Positions 40,012 through 49,617 are shown, numbered from the stretch's first letter. The stretch: 64,000 nt of DNA from Streptococcus oralis (GCF_001983955.1 NZ_CP019562.1:1-64000), one strand, 5' to 3'. Notes: generated by a model from the sequence alone, not told the origin. A program made the numbers and translations.

Positions 40012-40460
40012 AAGTAATCTTTTTAGCAGATGTTAAAGGAAAAGGAAAAAAAGGCGAAATTAAGGAAGTGCCAACTGGCTACGCTCAAAACTTCCTGATT
40101 AAAAAGAATTTGGCCAAGGAAGCGACTGCTCAAGCAGTGGGTGAGTTGCGTGGAAAACAAAAATCAGAAGAAAAGGCTCATGCTGAAATGATTGCTGAAG
40201 CAAAAGCCATCAAGGCTAAGCTAGAAGCAGAAGAAACGGTTGTAGAGTTTGTTGAAAAGGTTGGACCAGATGGTCGTACATTTGGATCCATCACCAACAA
40301 GAAGATTGCAGAAGAATTGCAAAAGCAATTTGGTATCAAGATTGACAAACGCAATATTCAAGTGCAAGCACCAATTCGAGCAGTAGGTTTGATTGATGTA
40401 CCAGTGAAGATCTACCAAGATGTTACCAGTGTCATCAATCTTCGTGTAAAAGAAGGTTAA
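40008..40460 (+). CDS. rplI: 50S ribosomal protein L9
   Basis: A 150-residue L9 with the N-terminal [19 protein letters not shown] motif and a long connecting helix. Coupled to gdpP by overlap, and followed by the replicative helicase, a conserved Firmicutes order. Confidence 0.97.
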   Translation: MKVIFLADVKGKGKKGEIKEVPTGYAQNFLIKKNLAKEATAQAVGELRGKQKSEEKAHAEMIAEAKAIKAKLEAEETVVEFVEKVGPDGRTFGSITNKKIAEELQKQFGIKIDKRNIQVQAPIRAVGLIDVPVKIYQDVTSVINLRVKEG

Positions 40461-40503
40461 GTTTATAACTTCTTTACAAGATTGTAAAAGGAAGGAAAGT
40501 CGG

Positions 40504-41856
40504 ATGGCAGAAGTAGAGGAACTGCGAGTTCAACCTCAGGATATTTTAGCAGAACAATCTGTTCTGGGGGCTATTTTTATAGATGAGAGTAAGCTCGTTT
40601 TTGTCCGAGAATACATTGATTCTCGTGACTTCTTTAAGTATGCTCATCGGTTGATTTTCCAAGCGATGGTAGATTTGTCGGATCGTGGGGAAGCAATTGA
40701 TGCGACGACAGTTCGAACGATTTTGGATAGCCAAGGGGATCTCCAAAATATTGGTGGCTTGTCTTATCTTGTTGAAATTGTCAACTCGGTACCAACTTCA
40801 GCGAATGCGGAATATTATGCTAAAATTGTAGCCGAAAAGGCTATGCTTCGTCGCTTGATTTCCAAGTTGACAGAGTCTGTCAACCAAGCCTATGAAGCTT
40901 CTAAGCCTGCAGATGAAATCATCGCTCAAGCAGAAAAGGGACTCATTGATGTTAGCGAAAACGCCAATCGTAGTGGGTTCAAGAACATCCGAGATATTCT
41001 AAATATCAACTTTGGAAACCTAGAAGTTCGGTCACAACAAACAACGGACATCACAGGTATTGCAACGGGTTATCGAGAGTTGGACCATATGACAACAGGT
41101 CTCCACGAGGAGGAGTTGATTATCCTAGCGGCACGTCCAGCGGTTGGTAAGACAGCCTTTGCCTTAAATATTGCTCAGAACATCGGGACCAAGTTGGATA
41201 AGACTGTAGCTATTTTTTCACTGGAAATGGGTGCAGAAAGCCTAGTAGACCGTATGTTGGCAGCAGAAGGTTTGGTGGAGTCTCATTCTATTCGTACGGG
41301 TCAATTGACTGATGAGGAGTGGCAAAAGTATACCATTGCTCAAGGGAATCTAGCCAACGCGAGTATCTATATCGATGATACACCAGGGATTCGGATCACG
41401 GAAATTCGTTCGCGCTCACGCAAACTGGCTCAAGAAACTGGAAATCTTGGTTTGATTTTGATTGACTACCTACAGCTTATCACAGGAACTGGTCGTGAAA
41501 ACCGCCAACAAGAAGTCTCTGAAATTTCTCGTCAGTTGAAAATTCTAGCTAAGGAATTGAAAGTTCCAGTCATTGCTCTCAGTCAGTTATCTCGTGGAGT
41601 GGAACAGCGTCAGGATAAGAGACCAGTCTTGTCTGATATTCGTGAATCGGGTTCTATCGAGCAGGATGCGGATATCGTAGCTTTTCTATACCGTGACGAC
41701 TACTACGATCGTGCTGGTGAAGAAGAGGAAGGAATTCCAAATAACAAGGTTGAGGTTATCATCGAGAAAAACCGTAGTGGAGCTCGTGGAACGGTGGAAT
41801 TGATTTTCCAAAAAGAATACAATAAATTTTCAAGTATCTCAAAGAGGGAGGCATAA
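40504..41856 (+). CDS. dnaC: Replicative DNA helicase (DnaB type)
   Basis: A 450-residue hexameric 5'-3' helicase of the replication fork, named dnaC in Firmicutes (dnaB in E. coli). The N-terminal collar domain (about 10-110) is followed by the RecA-like motor with Walker A ARPAVGKTAFALN (near 216), Walker B LILIDYLQLI (near 322) and the arginine finger region. It ends 1 bp before the next gene. Confidence 0.96.
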   Translation: MAEVEELRVQPQDILAEQSVLGAIFIDESKLVFVREYIDSRDFFKYAHRLIFQAMVDLSDRGEAIDATTVRTILDSQGDLQNIGGLSYLVEIVNSVPTSANAEYYAKIVAEKAMLRRLISKLTESVNQAYEASKPADEIIAQAEKGLIDVSENANRSGFKNIRDILNINFGNLEVRSQQTTDITGIATGYRELDHMTTGLHEEELIILAARPAVGKTAFALNIAQNIGTKLDKTVAIFSLEMGAESLVDRMLAAEGLVESHSIRTGQLTDEEWQKYTIAQGNLANASIYIDDTPGIRITEIRSRSRKLAQETGNLGLILIDYLQLITGTGRENRQQEVSEISRQLKILAKELKVPVIALSQLSRGVEQRQDKRPVLSDIRESGSIEQDADIVAFLYRDDYYDRAGEEEEGIPNNKVEVIIEKNRSGARGTVELIFQKEYNKFSSISKREA

Positions 41857-41857
41857 G

Positions 41858-42133
41858 ATGTCAGATGCATTTACAGATGTAGCCAAGATGAAAAAAATAA
41901 AAGAAGAGATCAAGGCACATGAGGGACAAGTCGTTGAAATGACTTTGGAGAATGGCCGTAAGCGCCAAAAAAATCGATTGGGTAAGCTAATTGAGGTTTA
42001 TCCATCCCTATTTATCGTTGAATTTGGGGATGTTGAAGGAGATAAACAAGCTAATGTCTATGTTGAATCCTTCACCTACTCAGATATCTTGACAGAAAAG
42101 AACTTGATTCGCTATCTAGACCAAGAATCATAA
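41858..42133 (+). CDS. Veg family protein
   Basis: A 91-residue protein resembling B. subtilis Veg (DUF1021): a short N-terminal helix followed by a small beta barrel (EGQVVEMTLENGRKR and PSLFIVEF). Its molecular role in streptococci is unknown. It lies 1 bp after the helicase gene, so it is in the same operon. Confidence 0.85.
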   Translation: MSDAFTDVAKMKKIKEEIKAHEGQVVEMTLENGRKRQKNRLGKLIEVYPSLFIVEFGDVEGDKQANVYVESFTYSDILTEKNLIRYLDQES

Positions 42134-42137
42134 AATG

Positions 42138-42160
42138 AAGTGAGCTTTGCTCACTTTTTT
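42138..42160 (+). terminator. Terminator before cbpD
   Basis: AAGTGAGC-TTT-GCTCACTT followed by T4CT5. Confidence 0.88.
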
Positions 42161-42168
42161 CTTTTTCT

Positions 42169-42176
42169 CCCGAATA
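42169..42176 (+). promoter_or_regulatory. Degenerate CIN box before cbpD
   Basis: CCCGAATA matches 6 of 8 bases of TACGAATA and sits after a T/C-rich tract, 48 bp before cbpD. cbpD is a late competence gene in pneumococcus. Confidence 0.55.
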
Positions 42177-42223
42177 GTATAAACGAGGGTAACCTCGGAA
42201 ATTTATATTATTAAGGAGAATGA

Positions 42224-43345
42224 ATGACGTTTTTTAAATCAGGAGTTAAGAAGAGTAAATGTACTCAGTTGGGTGTAGGGCTGGCTACTTTGTTCGTTAC
42301 GGGTACCTTTTTGTTTGGTGGGGAATCGGTTCAGGCTGACAGTGTAGCGCGTGGAGATGACTATCCGCTTCACTACAAAAATGGTAGTGTTGAAATCGAT
42401 CAGTGGCGGATGTATTCTCGCCAGTGTACGTCTTTTGCAGCCTTTCGTTTGAGTAGTGTAAATGGCTTTGAGATTCCTCCTGCCTACGGAAATGCGAATG
42501 AATGGGGACATCGTGCAAGGCGAGAAGGCTACCGTGTGGATACTAAGCCAGAAGTTGGGGCTATTGCTTGGTCGACAGAAGGTTATTATGGGCACGTGGC
42601 CTGGGTATCAAATGTATCGGGAGATACGATTGAGATCGAAGAGTATAATTACGGGGTTCGAGAAAAGTATAACCGTCGAAAAGTCAAGGCTAATTCGATG
42701 ACAGGTTTTATTCATTTTAGGGATTTATCTGCTAGCCATAGTGCGGGTGAGAATGCTCATAGCTCAGAGCTTCCGTCTAGTGGGACAATAGTATTCACGG
42801 AGAAATCGCCGATTATGGACCAACCGTCAAGTACAGGACAGGTTATTGACTACTATTATGCTGGTGAGAGTGTGAGTTATGATCAAGTTCTTGAAAAGGA
42901 TGGTTATAAGTGGCTCGGTTATCTATCCTACAGTGGTGCTAGAAGATATGTGCAGTATACAAAGTTAAGCAATACAGAGAAAGGCTGGAAAAAAGAAGGA
43001 GGGAGTTGGTATTACCGAGAGAATGGTAAGCTAGCAACAGGATGGAAAAAAGTTAATGGCAATTGGTATCATTTAAAAGAAAATGGGGCCATGTCAACTG
43101 GCTGGGTTAAGGATGGCTCTCACTGGTATTATCTAAAGGCTTCGGGTGAGATGCAGACGGGATGGCTTAAAGACAAGGGAACTTGGTATTACTTAGAGGA
43201 ATCTGGCCGGATGAAAGCTAGTCAATGGTTCCAAGTCTCGGGTAAACATTACTATGTTGATGCTTCGGGAGCCTTAGCTGTTAATACGATTATTGATGGC
43301 TACAGACTAGACAGTGATGGGGTAAGGATAGGAAGTGTTTCTTAA
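42224..43345 (+). CDS. cbpD: Competence-induced fratricide hydrolase CbpD
   Basis: A 373-residue secreted murein hydrolase released by competent cells to lyse siblings and provide DNA. The signal peptide (about 1-38) ends VQAD. The CHAP domain (about 45-160) has catalytic Cys in SRQCTSFAAFR and His in YYGHVAWV, followed by a single SH3b-like domain (about 185-248) and five or so choline-binding repeats with GW...WYY units (about 255-350). Pneumococcal CbpD, as I recall, is nearer 450 residues with two SH3b domains, so this is a shorter form. Confidence 0.93.
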   Translation: MTFFKSGVKKSKCTQLGVGLATLFVTGTFLFGGESVQADSVARGDDYPLHYKNGSVEIDQWRMYSRQCTSFAAFRLSSVNGFEIPPAYGNANEWGHRARREGYRVDTKPEVGAIAWSTEGYYGHVAWVSNVSGDTIEIEEYNYGVREKYNRRKVKANSMTGFIHFRDLSASHSAGENAHSSELPSSGTIVFTEKSPIMDQPSSTGQVIDYYYAGESVSYDQVLEKDGYKWLGYLSYSGARRYVQYTKLSNTEKGWKKEGGSWYYRENGKLATGWKKVNGNWYHLKENGAMSTGWVKDGSHWYYLKASGEMQTGWLKDKGTWYYLEESGRMKASQWFQVSGKHYYVDASGALAVNTIIDGYRLDSDGVRIGSVS

Positions 43346-43400
43346 ACATCATACAAGCTTTCTTCTTGTTCATAAAATTTTAAAATGGATATCGAATTAG

Positions 43401-43429
43401 TTGACGTTATTTATATAGTATAATATAAT
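43401..43429 (+). promoter_or_regulatory. Promoter of the repetitive surface protein
   Basis: TTGACG (43401-43406), 17 bp, TATAAT (43424-43429), 32 bp before the ATG. Confidence 0.7.
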
Positions 43430-43460
43430 AACATCGAAAACTAAAAAGGGGCATCATCTA

Positions 43461-46283
43461 ATGGACAAGAAGAAAGTTATTTTAACAAGTTTAGCAAGTG
43501 CAGCTGTATTGGGTGCTAGTGTACTCGTTTCACAGCCTTCAGTAGTTAAGGCAGATGAAGGGAAAGCAGAAGAGCAGGCAGTTGCTCCTGCACAACCACA
43601 AGCTGGAACAGAAGGGGAGAGCGGTGCTCAAACTGAAAAGGGATCAGAAAACGCTAGTCCAGCTAATCCTGGTGCGACAAATCCAGCTAAGATGACCAAA
43701 GAAGAGTTGATGAAGGCTTTGGATGAACTTGAGGAACAGGCTATTAGTGATATTGAGGATAAGGAAGCAATTGAGGACAAAGAGGCTGCAACTGAAGCTG
43801 TGAAGGAATATATCGGTAAGATGTATATTTCAGACACTCTTGAGTCTGGAGAGCTCAGCCTAGATAATATCATCGCTGAATTGCCAGAAGGTGCAGAAGA
43901 TAAGGCTGTGGTAACAGGTCCTGAAGCTCAAACTAATAAAAAATTATCTACTGAGGAGAAGGCTCTACTAGACCAGGCTGAAAAAGATGCTAAAGAACAA
44001 GTGTCTCAAGCGACGGATGCTCTAGTTCAAGCCCTAGAATCTCTTGAAAATGCTGTAATTGAAGATATTAAAAAAGACGCTTCAATCACCGATAAAGAAA
44101 CGGCCATCAAAGAAGCCAAAGAAGAGATCGGTAAAGAAGACCTTTTGAAGGCTATCGCAGATGAGGATTTGGAGATTGGTGATGTTATTGTAGACTGGCC
44201 AGCAGATACGAGCGAGCACAAAACAGTAGTTGAACCTGTATCAGAATTCACAGATGAAGACCAAGCTAAGTTAGACGAAGCTGATAAAGAGGCTCAGGTT
44301 GATGCAGCTAAAGTTCGCTCAGATTTAATCGCTACCCTAGAAAAAATTGAAAGAGAGACAATCGACGACATCAACAAAGATGCCACTATCACTGATAAGG
44401 AAGCAGCAATCAAGGCGGCTAAAGAAGTGATTGGCAAGGACGCTATCTTGAAAGCCATCGAAGAGGGTGAGCTAGACGCCTCAGACTTGTTAGCAGACTT
44501 CTTGGCAGAGGATAGTGATCAGGTAAGCCCAGCTGAATCGAAGACTCAATCACAGCTTTCAAGCCAAGACCAAGCTAAACTGGCTACAGCGGACAAGGAA
44601 GCAGCTGAGGAAGCCAAGAAAGAGGAAGAAGCTAAGCAAGCTGCGGAAGACAAAGCTCACAGCGAATTACTTTCAACTCTTGAAGGCATCGAAAAATCAA
44701 CCATCGATGATATCAACAAGGATGCCACTATCACTGATAAGGAAGCAGCCATCAAGGCAGCTAAAGAAGTGATTGGCAAGGATGCTATCTTGAAAGCTAT
44801 CGAAGATGGAGATATCGAAGCGTCCGACTTACTGGCAGATTTCTTGGCAGAAGACAGCGATCAGGTAACACGAGCCGAAGCAAAAACTCAATCTCAACTT
44901 TCAAGCCAAGACCAATCTAAACTCGCTACAGCCGACAAGGAAGCAGCGGAAGAAGCAGCAAAAGTTCGAACAGAATTGCTTTCAACGCTTGAAGGTATTG
45001 AAAAATCGACCATCGACGACATCAACAAAGACGCCTCTATTACTGATAAGGAAGCAGCCATTAAGGCAGCTAAAGAAGTGATTGGCAAGGATGCTATCTT
45101 GAAAGCCATCGAAGAGGGTGAGCTAGACGCCTCAGACTTGCTAGCTGACTTCTTGGCAGAAGAGAGCGATCAGGTAACCCCAGCTGAAGCGAAGACTCAA
45201 TCTCAACTTTCTAGCCAAGACCAAGCTACACTCGCTGCAGCGGACAAGGAAGCAGCCGAGGAAGCTAAGAAAGAGGAAGAAGCTAAGAAGGCAGAGGAAG
45301 CTAGGAAGGCAGAAGAAGCTAGGAAGGCCGAAGAAGCTAAGAAGGCAGAGGAAGCTAAGAAGGCAGAAGAAGCTAAGAAGGCAGAGGAAGCTAAGAAGGC
45401 AGAAGAAGCTAAGAAGGCAGAGGAAGCTAGGAAGGCAGAAGAAGCTAAGAAGGCCGAGGAGGCTAAGAAGGCAGAAGAAGCTAAGCGACCAGAAACAAAT
45501 ACTAAGAAACAAGAACTTTTGAAATTAGAGAAAAAAGTTATTAAAATTAAAGAACAAATCTCTATTTCAAAAATAAATGGTGTTGAAAATGATCAAGTAA
45601 AAGAATTGCAACAAGCTTTAGCAGACTATGAGGATGCTATTAAGACTCTAAGTAGTGTCATGTCAGCTGTTCTTGAAATTGAAGACTTTAAAGGTGGAGT
45701 GAACGCAGTGGAAGCTGCGACTGCAGAATTGCCAGAATACAACAAAGGTGTAAATGCGGTAGAAGCTGCTGTAAATGAACTCCCAGCCTATGGCGAAAGT
45801 GGCGCTCCAGCCGTAGCGAATGTTCCAGTTTATGGAGAAAGCGGTGCTCCGGCAGTAGCGAGTGTTCCAGCCTATGCAGAAAGTGGCGCCCCAGCCGTAG
45901 CAAATGTTCCAACTTACGGAGAAAGTGGTACACCAGTAGTAAACAACACTCTGCCTTATGCAGAAAGTGGCGCCCCAGCTGTAGCAAATGTTCCAGTTTA
46001 TGCAGAAAGTGGTGCTCCGGCAGTGACTACTATTCCAGCCTATGCTGAAAAGATTGAACCTGCAGTAAATGAAGTTCCAGAATACACTGGCAGTGTAGCT
46101 CCTTTGGCTACAAGCCCTACTCTCGGAACTGAACAAGATCGTACCTACAAAGCGCCTGCAGCAACGGATGAACAATTCCTTCCAAATACAGGAAGCCAAG
46201 ATGCTTCAGCAGTCGCATCGCTAGGATTTGTTGGTCTCCTTCTTGGTTTGCTACCATTTGCAAAGAGAAAATTGAATAAATAA
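43461..46283 (+). CDS. LPxTG-type repetitive surface protein
   Basis: A 940-residue wall-anchored protein of unknown ligand. The signal peptide (about 1-31) ends VKAD. Five helical modules of about 100 residues follow (about 80-595), the last three nearly identical and each carrying ITDKEAAIKAAKEVIGKDAI. Then comes a highly charged AEEAKK hexapeptide array (about 597-675), a short helical part, and about seven 14-residue repeats of the YGESGAPAVANVPV type (about 775-870). The sorting signal is LPNTG near 910 with a hydrophobic segment and a KRKLNK tail. Pieces resemble DUF1542-like helical repeats. It probably works as a stalk-like adhesin. Confidence 0.88.
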   Translation: MDKKKVILTSLASAAVLGASVLVSQPSVVKADEGKAEEQAVAPAQPQAGTEGESGAQTEKGSENASPANPGATNPAKMTKEELMKALDELEEQAISDIEDKEAIEDKEAATEAVKEYIGKMYISDTLESGELSLDNIIAELPEGAEDKAVVTGPEAQTNKKLSTEEKALLDQAEKDAKEQVSQATDALVQALESLENAVIEDIKKDASITDKETAIKEAKEEIGKEDLLKAIADEDLEIGDVIVDWPADTSEHKTVVEPVSEFTDEDQAKLDEADKEAQVDAAKVRSDLIATLEKIERETIDDINKDATITDKEAAIKAAKEVIGKDAILKAIEEGELDASDLLADFLAEDSDQVSPAESKTQSQLSSQDQAKLATADKEAAEEAKKEEEAKQAAEDKAHSELLSTLEGIEKSTIDDINKDATITDKEAAIKAAKEVIGKDAILKAIEDGDIEASDLLADFLAEDSDQVTRAEAKTQSQLSSQDQSKLATADKEAAEEAAKVRTELLSTLEGIEKSTIDDINKDASITDKEAAIKAAKEVIGKDAILKAIEEGELDASDLLADFLAEESDQVTPAEAKTQSQLSSQDQATLAAADKEAAEEAKKEEEAKKAEEARKAEEARKAEEAKKAEEAKKAEEAKKAEEAKKAEEAKKAEEARKAEEAKKAEEAKKAEEAKRPETNTKKQELLKLEKKVIKIKEQISISKINGVENDQVKELQQALADYEDAIKTLSSVMSAVLEIEDFKGGVNAVEAATAELPEYNKGVNAVEAAVNELPAYGESGAPAVANVPVYGESGAPAVASVPAYAESGAPAVANVPTYGESGTPVVNNTLPYAESGAPAVANVPVYAESGAPAVTTIPAYAEKIEPAVNEVPEYTGSVAPLATSPTLGTEQDRTYKAPAATDEQFLPNTGSQDASAVASLGFVGLLLGLLPFAKRKLNK
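43700..45246 (+). repeat. Five tandem modules of about 300 bp in the surface protein
   Basis: Modules of about 100 codons repeat, with strong DNA identity among the last three (starting near 44300, 44650 and 44965). The first two are diverged, suggesting recent expansion at the 3' side. Confidence 0.8.
45250..45485 (+). repeat. 18-bp AEEAKK-coding tandem array
   Basis: About a dozen copies of an 18-bp unit encoding AEEA(K/R)K, nearly identical in DNA, hence likely length-variable by slippage. Confidence 0.88.
45783..46075 (+). repeat. 42-bp tandem repeats coding YGESGAPAVANVPV-like units
   Basis: Seven 14-codon units, with most variation in the third and last residues of each, forming a Pro-rich wall-proximal stalk. 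Confidence 0.85.
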
Positions 46284-46300
46284 ATCGCATGAAATCAATA

Positions 46301-46331
46301 AAAGAAAAGGATTTGAATAGTCCTTTTCTTT
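46301..46331 (+). terminator. Terminator after the surface protein gene
   Basis: AAAGAAAAGGA / TCCTTTTCTTT stem with a 9-nt loop and T-run. Confidence 0.82.
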
Positions 46332-46400
46332 TTTATGGTGAAATAGTGATAAGTCCAAGTTTTTCAGCTCTTTCCGATGGTATTTTTCCTCGCTTTCCTT

Positions 46401-46406
46401 TATAAT
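46401..46406 (+). promoter_or_regulatory. -10 box immediately before polA
   Basis: TATAAT ends only 6 bp before the polA ATG at 46413, and no ribosome site lies between, pointing to a leaderless mRNA. The -35 is not obvious. Confidence 0.55.
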
Positions 46407-46412
46407 GGATGT

Positions 46413-49046
46413 ATGGACAAGAAAAAATTATTATTGATTGATGGATCTTCTGTTGCCTTTCGAGCTTTTTTTGCGCTCTATCAGCAGTTGGATCGTTTTA
46501 AAAATGCTAATGGCCTTCATACCAATGCAATCTATGGCTTTCAACTCATGTTGAATCATGTCTTAGAGCGGGTTGAGCCTAGTCATGTTTTGGTAGCTTT
46601 TGATGCAGGCAAGACGACTTTCCGAACAGAGATGTATGCAGACTACAAGGGTGGCCGTGCTAAAACTCCAGATGAGTTTCGTGAGCAATTTCCCTTCATT
46701 CGTGAGTTGTTAGACCACCTTGGGATTCGACACTACGAGTTGCCCCAGTATGAGGCAGATGATATCATCGGGACTCTGGGCCGTTTGGCTGAGAAGGATT
46801 CTTTTGATGTGACAATTGTTAGCGGAGATAAGGATTTGATCCAGTTGACGGATGAGCATACGGTGGTCGAGATTTCCAAGAAAGGTGTGGCTGAGTTTGA
46901 GGCCTTTACGCCGGACTATCTCATGAAAAAGATGGGCCTCACACCAGCTCAGTTTATTGATCTTAAGGCTCTTATGGGGGATAAGTCTGATAATATCCCT
47001 GGTGTCACGAAAATCGGTGAAAAGACGGGTATCAAGCTCTTGCTAGAACACGGCTCGCTCGAAGGTATTTATGAAAATATCGATGGCATAAAGGCTTCGA
47101 AGATGAAAGAAAATCTCATCAATGACAAGGAACAAGCCTTCCTGTCTAAAACTTTGGCGACTATTGAGACTCAGGCACCAATTGAGATTGGCCTTGATGA
47201 TTTGGTCTATAGTGGTCCAGATGTGGAAAATCTTGGAGAATTCTACGATGAGATGGGCTTTAAACAGCTCAAGCAAGCTTTGAATGTTTCGTCAACGGAT
47301 GCGCCTGAAAGTTTGGATTTCACTATCGTTGACCACGTCAGCCAAGACATGCTGAGCACAGACTCTATCTTCCACTTTGAACTCTTTGGGGAAAACTACC
47401 ATACAGATGACTTGGTTGGTTTTGCTTGGTCCTGTGGGGATAAACTTTACGCTACAGATAAACTTGAGCTCTTGCAGGAGCCAATTCTCAAGGAATTTCT
47501 AGAAAAAATAGCTCTGAAAGTGTATGACTTTAAAAAAGCTAAGGTTCTTTTAAATCGCTTGGGCTTGAATCTCCAAGCACCTGCTTTTGACAGTCGCTTG
47601 GCAAAATACTTACTCTCAACAGTCGAGAACAATGAAATTTCAACCATTGCGAATCTCTATGGTCAGACTTATTTGGTTGATGATGAGAATTTCTATGGTA
47701 AGGGTGTCAAGAAGGCAATTCCTGAACGAGAAAAATTCTTGGAACACCTAGCTCGCAAGGTTGCTGTATTGGTTGAGACCGAACCTGTTTTACTTGAAAA
47801 ACTCGGTGAACATGGACAGTTAGATCTCCTCTATGACATGGAGCAACCTCTGGCCTTTGTCCTTGCCAAGATGGAAATCGCTGGTATCAAGGTCAAAAAA
47901 GAAACCCTACTTGAAATGCAGGCTGAAAATGAGGTCGTCATTGAGCAACTCACTCAAGAGATTTATGAACTGGCTGGTGAGGAGTTTAATATCAACTCGC
48001 CTAAACAGTTGGGCGTGCTTCTCTTTGAAAAGCTCGGCCTTCCACTAGAATACACTAAGAAAACCAAGACTGGATACTCGACAGCGGTAGATGTTTTGGA
48101 GCGTCTGGCTCCTATTGCTCCGATCGTTAAGAAAATTCTCGACTACCGTCAGATTGCTAAGATTCAGTCTACTTATGTGATTGGTTTGCAGGACTGGATT
48201 TTGGCGGATGGCAAGATTCATACGCGCTATGTGCAGGATTTGACCCAGACTGGGCGTCTGTCTAGTGTGGATCCCAACTTGCAAAATATCCCTGTTCGTT
48301 TGGAACAAGGTCGTCTCATTCGTAAGGCTTTTGTGCCTGAGTGGGAGAATAGTGTCCTGCTTAGTTCGGACTATTCACAGATTGAATTGCGCGTTTTGGC
48401 TCATATTTCTAAAGATGAGCACTTAATTAAGGCTTTCCAAGAAGGAGCTGACATCCATACTTCAACGGCCATGCGGGTCTTTGGCATTGAACGTCCTGAA
48501 GATGTGACTCCAAACGACCGTCGTAATGCCAAGGCGGTAAACTTTGGAGTGGTTTATGGGATTTCAGATTTTGGTTTGTCTAATAATCTGGGTATCAGCC
48601 GTAAGGAAGCAAAAGCCTACATCGACACTTACTTTGAACGCTTCCCAGGTATTAAAAATTACATGGATGAAGTCGTTCGTGAGGCGCGTGATAAGGGCTA
48701 TGTAGAGACCCTTTTCAAGCGTCGTCGAGAGCTGCCAGATATCAATTCGCGTAACTTCAACATTCGTGGTTTTGCAGAGCGAACTGCCATTAACTCTCCT
48801 ATCCAGGGTTCAGCAGCAGATATTCTTAAGATTGCTATGATTCAGCTAGACAAAGCTCTAGTTGAAGGTGGCTATCAGACCAAGATGCTCTTGCAAGTGC
48901 ACGATGAAATTGTCCTTGAGGTTCCAAAATCAGAACTAGAAGCCGTCAAAACTCTAGTGAGACAAACCATGGAAGAAGCCATCCAGCTCAGTGTCCCACT
49001 CATTGCTGATGAGAATGAAGGGGCAACCTGGTACGAGGCTAAATAA
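46413..49046 (+). CDS. polA: DNA polymerase I
   Basis: An 877-residue Pol I for Okazaki fragment maturation and repair. The 5' nuclease domain (about 1-290; LLLIDGSS, AFDAGKTTFR, GDKDLIQL), an inactivated 3'-5' exonuclease-like middle and the polymerase domain (about 460-877) with motif A SSDYSQIELRVLAHIS, the O-helix RRNAKAVNFGVVYG and motif C QVHDEIVLE. Start 46413 gives MDKKKLLLIDGSS and the normal family length; the longer in-frame start at 46377 would begin upstream of the -10 box. Confidence 0.96.
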   Translation: MDKKKLLLIDGSSVAFRAFFALYQQLDRFKNANGLHTNAIYGFQLMLNHVLERVEPSHVLVAFDAGKTTFRTEMYADYKGGRAKTPDEFREQFPFIRELLDHLGIRHYELPQYEADDIIGTLGRLAEKDSFDVTIVSGDKDLIQLTDEHTVVEISKKGVAEFEAFTPDYLMKKMGLTPAQFIDLKALMGDKSDNIPGVTKIGEKTGIKLLLEHGSLEGIYENIDGIKASKMKENLINDKEQAFLSKTLATIETQAPIEIGLDDLVYSGPDVENLGEFYDEMGFKQLKQALNVSSTDAPESLDFTIVDHVSQDMLSTDSIFHFELFGENYHTDDLVGFAWSCGDKLYATDKLELLQEPILKEFLEKIALKVYDFKKAKVLLNRLGLNLQAPAFDSRLAKYLLSTVENNEISTIANLYGQTYLVDDENFYGKGVKKAIPEREKFLEHLARKVAVLVETEPVLLEKLGEHGQLDLLYDMEQPLAFVLAKMEIAGIKVKKETLLEMQAENEVVIEQLTQEIYELAGEEFNINSPKQLGVLLFEKLGLPLEYTKKTKTGYSTAVDVLERLAPIAPIVKKILDYRQIAKIQSTYVIGLQDWILADGKIHTRYVQDLTQTGRLSSVDPNLQNIPVRLEQGRLIRKAFVPEWENSVLLSSDYSQIELRVLAHISKDEHLIKAFQEGADIHTSTAMRVFGIERPEDVTPNDRRNAKAVNFGVVYGISDFGLSNNLGISRKEAKAYIDTYFERFPGIKNYMDEVVREARDKGYVETLFKRRRELPDINSRNFNIRGFAERTAINSPIQGSAADILKIAMIQLDKALVEGGYQTKMLLQVHDEIVLEVPKSELEAVKTLVRQTMEEAIQLSVPLIADENEGATWYEAK

Positions 49047-49059
49047 GAAAACTATGATG

Positions 49060-49086
49060 GAGTTTGAAGCATTTGTCTTCAAACTC
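49060..49086 (+). terminator. Terminator after polA
   Basis: GAGTTTGAAG / CTTCAAACTC perfect 10-bp stem, then T5. Confidence 0.88.
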
Positions 49087-49157
49087 TTTTTCATGATTTT
49101 CTGTAAGCAGTTTCCTTGACTTTTCCTTGTGTTTGCGTTACTATATGTCCATATAAG

Positions 49158-49257
<100 letters not shown>

Positions 49258-49258
<1 letters not shown>

Positions 49259-49290
49259 CCTTTTCCGTATATATGGGAAAGGTTTTTCTT
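49258..49290 (+). terminator. Riboswitch expression-platform terminator
   Basis: CCTTTTCC / GGGAAAGG stem (one G-U) followed by T5CT5. Confidence 0.85.
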
Positions 49291-49326
49291 TTTGTCAAAA
49301 AGAAAAACAGAGAAGAGGAGGTTTTT

Positions 49327-49617
49327 ATGAAAGCAAGCATTGCCTTGCAGGTCTTGCCCCTATCACAGGGGGTTGATCGAATTGCTATTATCGATCAAGT
49401 GATTGCTTATCTGCAAGCTCAGTCCGTGACCATGGTGGTGACACCATTTGAAACGGTCTTGGAAGGGGAGTTTGATGAGCTCATGCGCATTCTCAAAGAC
49501 GCGCTAGAAGTGGCCGGGCAGGAGGCAGATAATGTCTTTGCCAATGTCAAAATAAATGTAGGAGAGATTCTAAGCATTGATGAGAAACTTGAAAAGTATG
49601 ATGAGACAACAGATTAG
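49327..49617 (+). CDS. Thiamine-binding protein (MTH1187/YkoF-like)
   Basis: A 96-residue DUF77-type ferredoxin-like protein thought to bind thiamine or its pyrimidine precursor. Start 49327 is set by AGGAGG at 49316-49321; the in-frame start at 49273 lies inside the riboswitch terminator. First gene of the TPP-controlled operon; its 3' end overlaps the permease gene by about 38 bp. Confidence 0.88.
   Translation: MKASIALQVLPLSQGVDRIAIIDQVIAYLQAQSVTMVVTPFETVLEGEFDELMRILKDALEVAGQEADNVFANVKINVGEILSIDEKLEKYDETTD

Noticed and set aside
45250..45485. 18-bp repeats as CRISPR or iterons
   Set aside because: Contiguous coding hexapeptide repeats without spacers.
45141..45512. Leftward ORF of 123 codons rich in Leu, Phe and Cys
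   Set aside because: It is the antisense of the AEEAKK array; its repeats are a by-product of the real gene on the + strand.
45688..46199. Leftward ORFs opposite the Pro-rich repeats
   Set aside because: Antisense shadows of the 42-bp repeat units.
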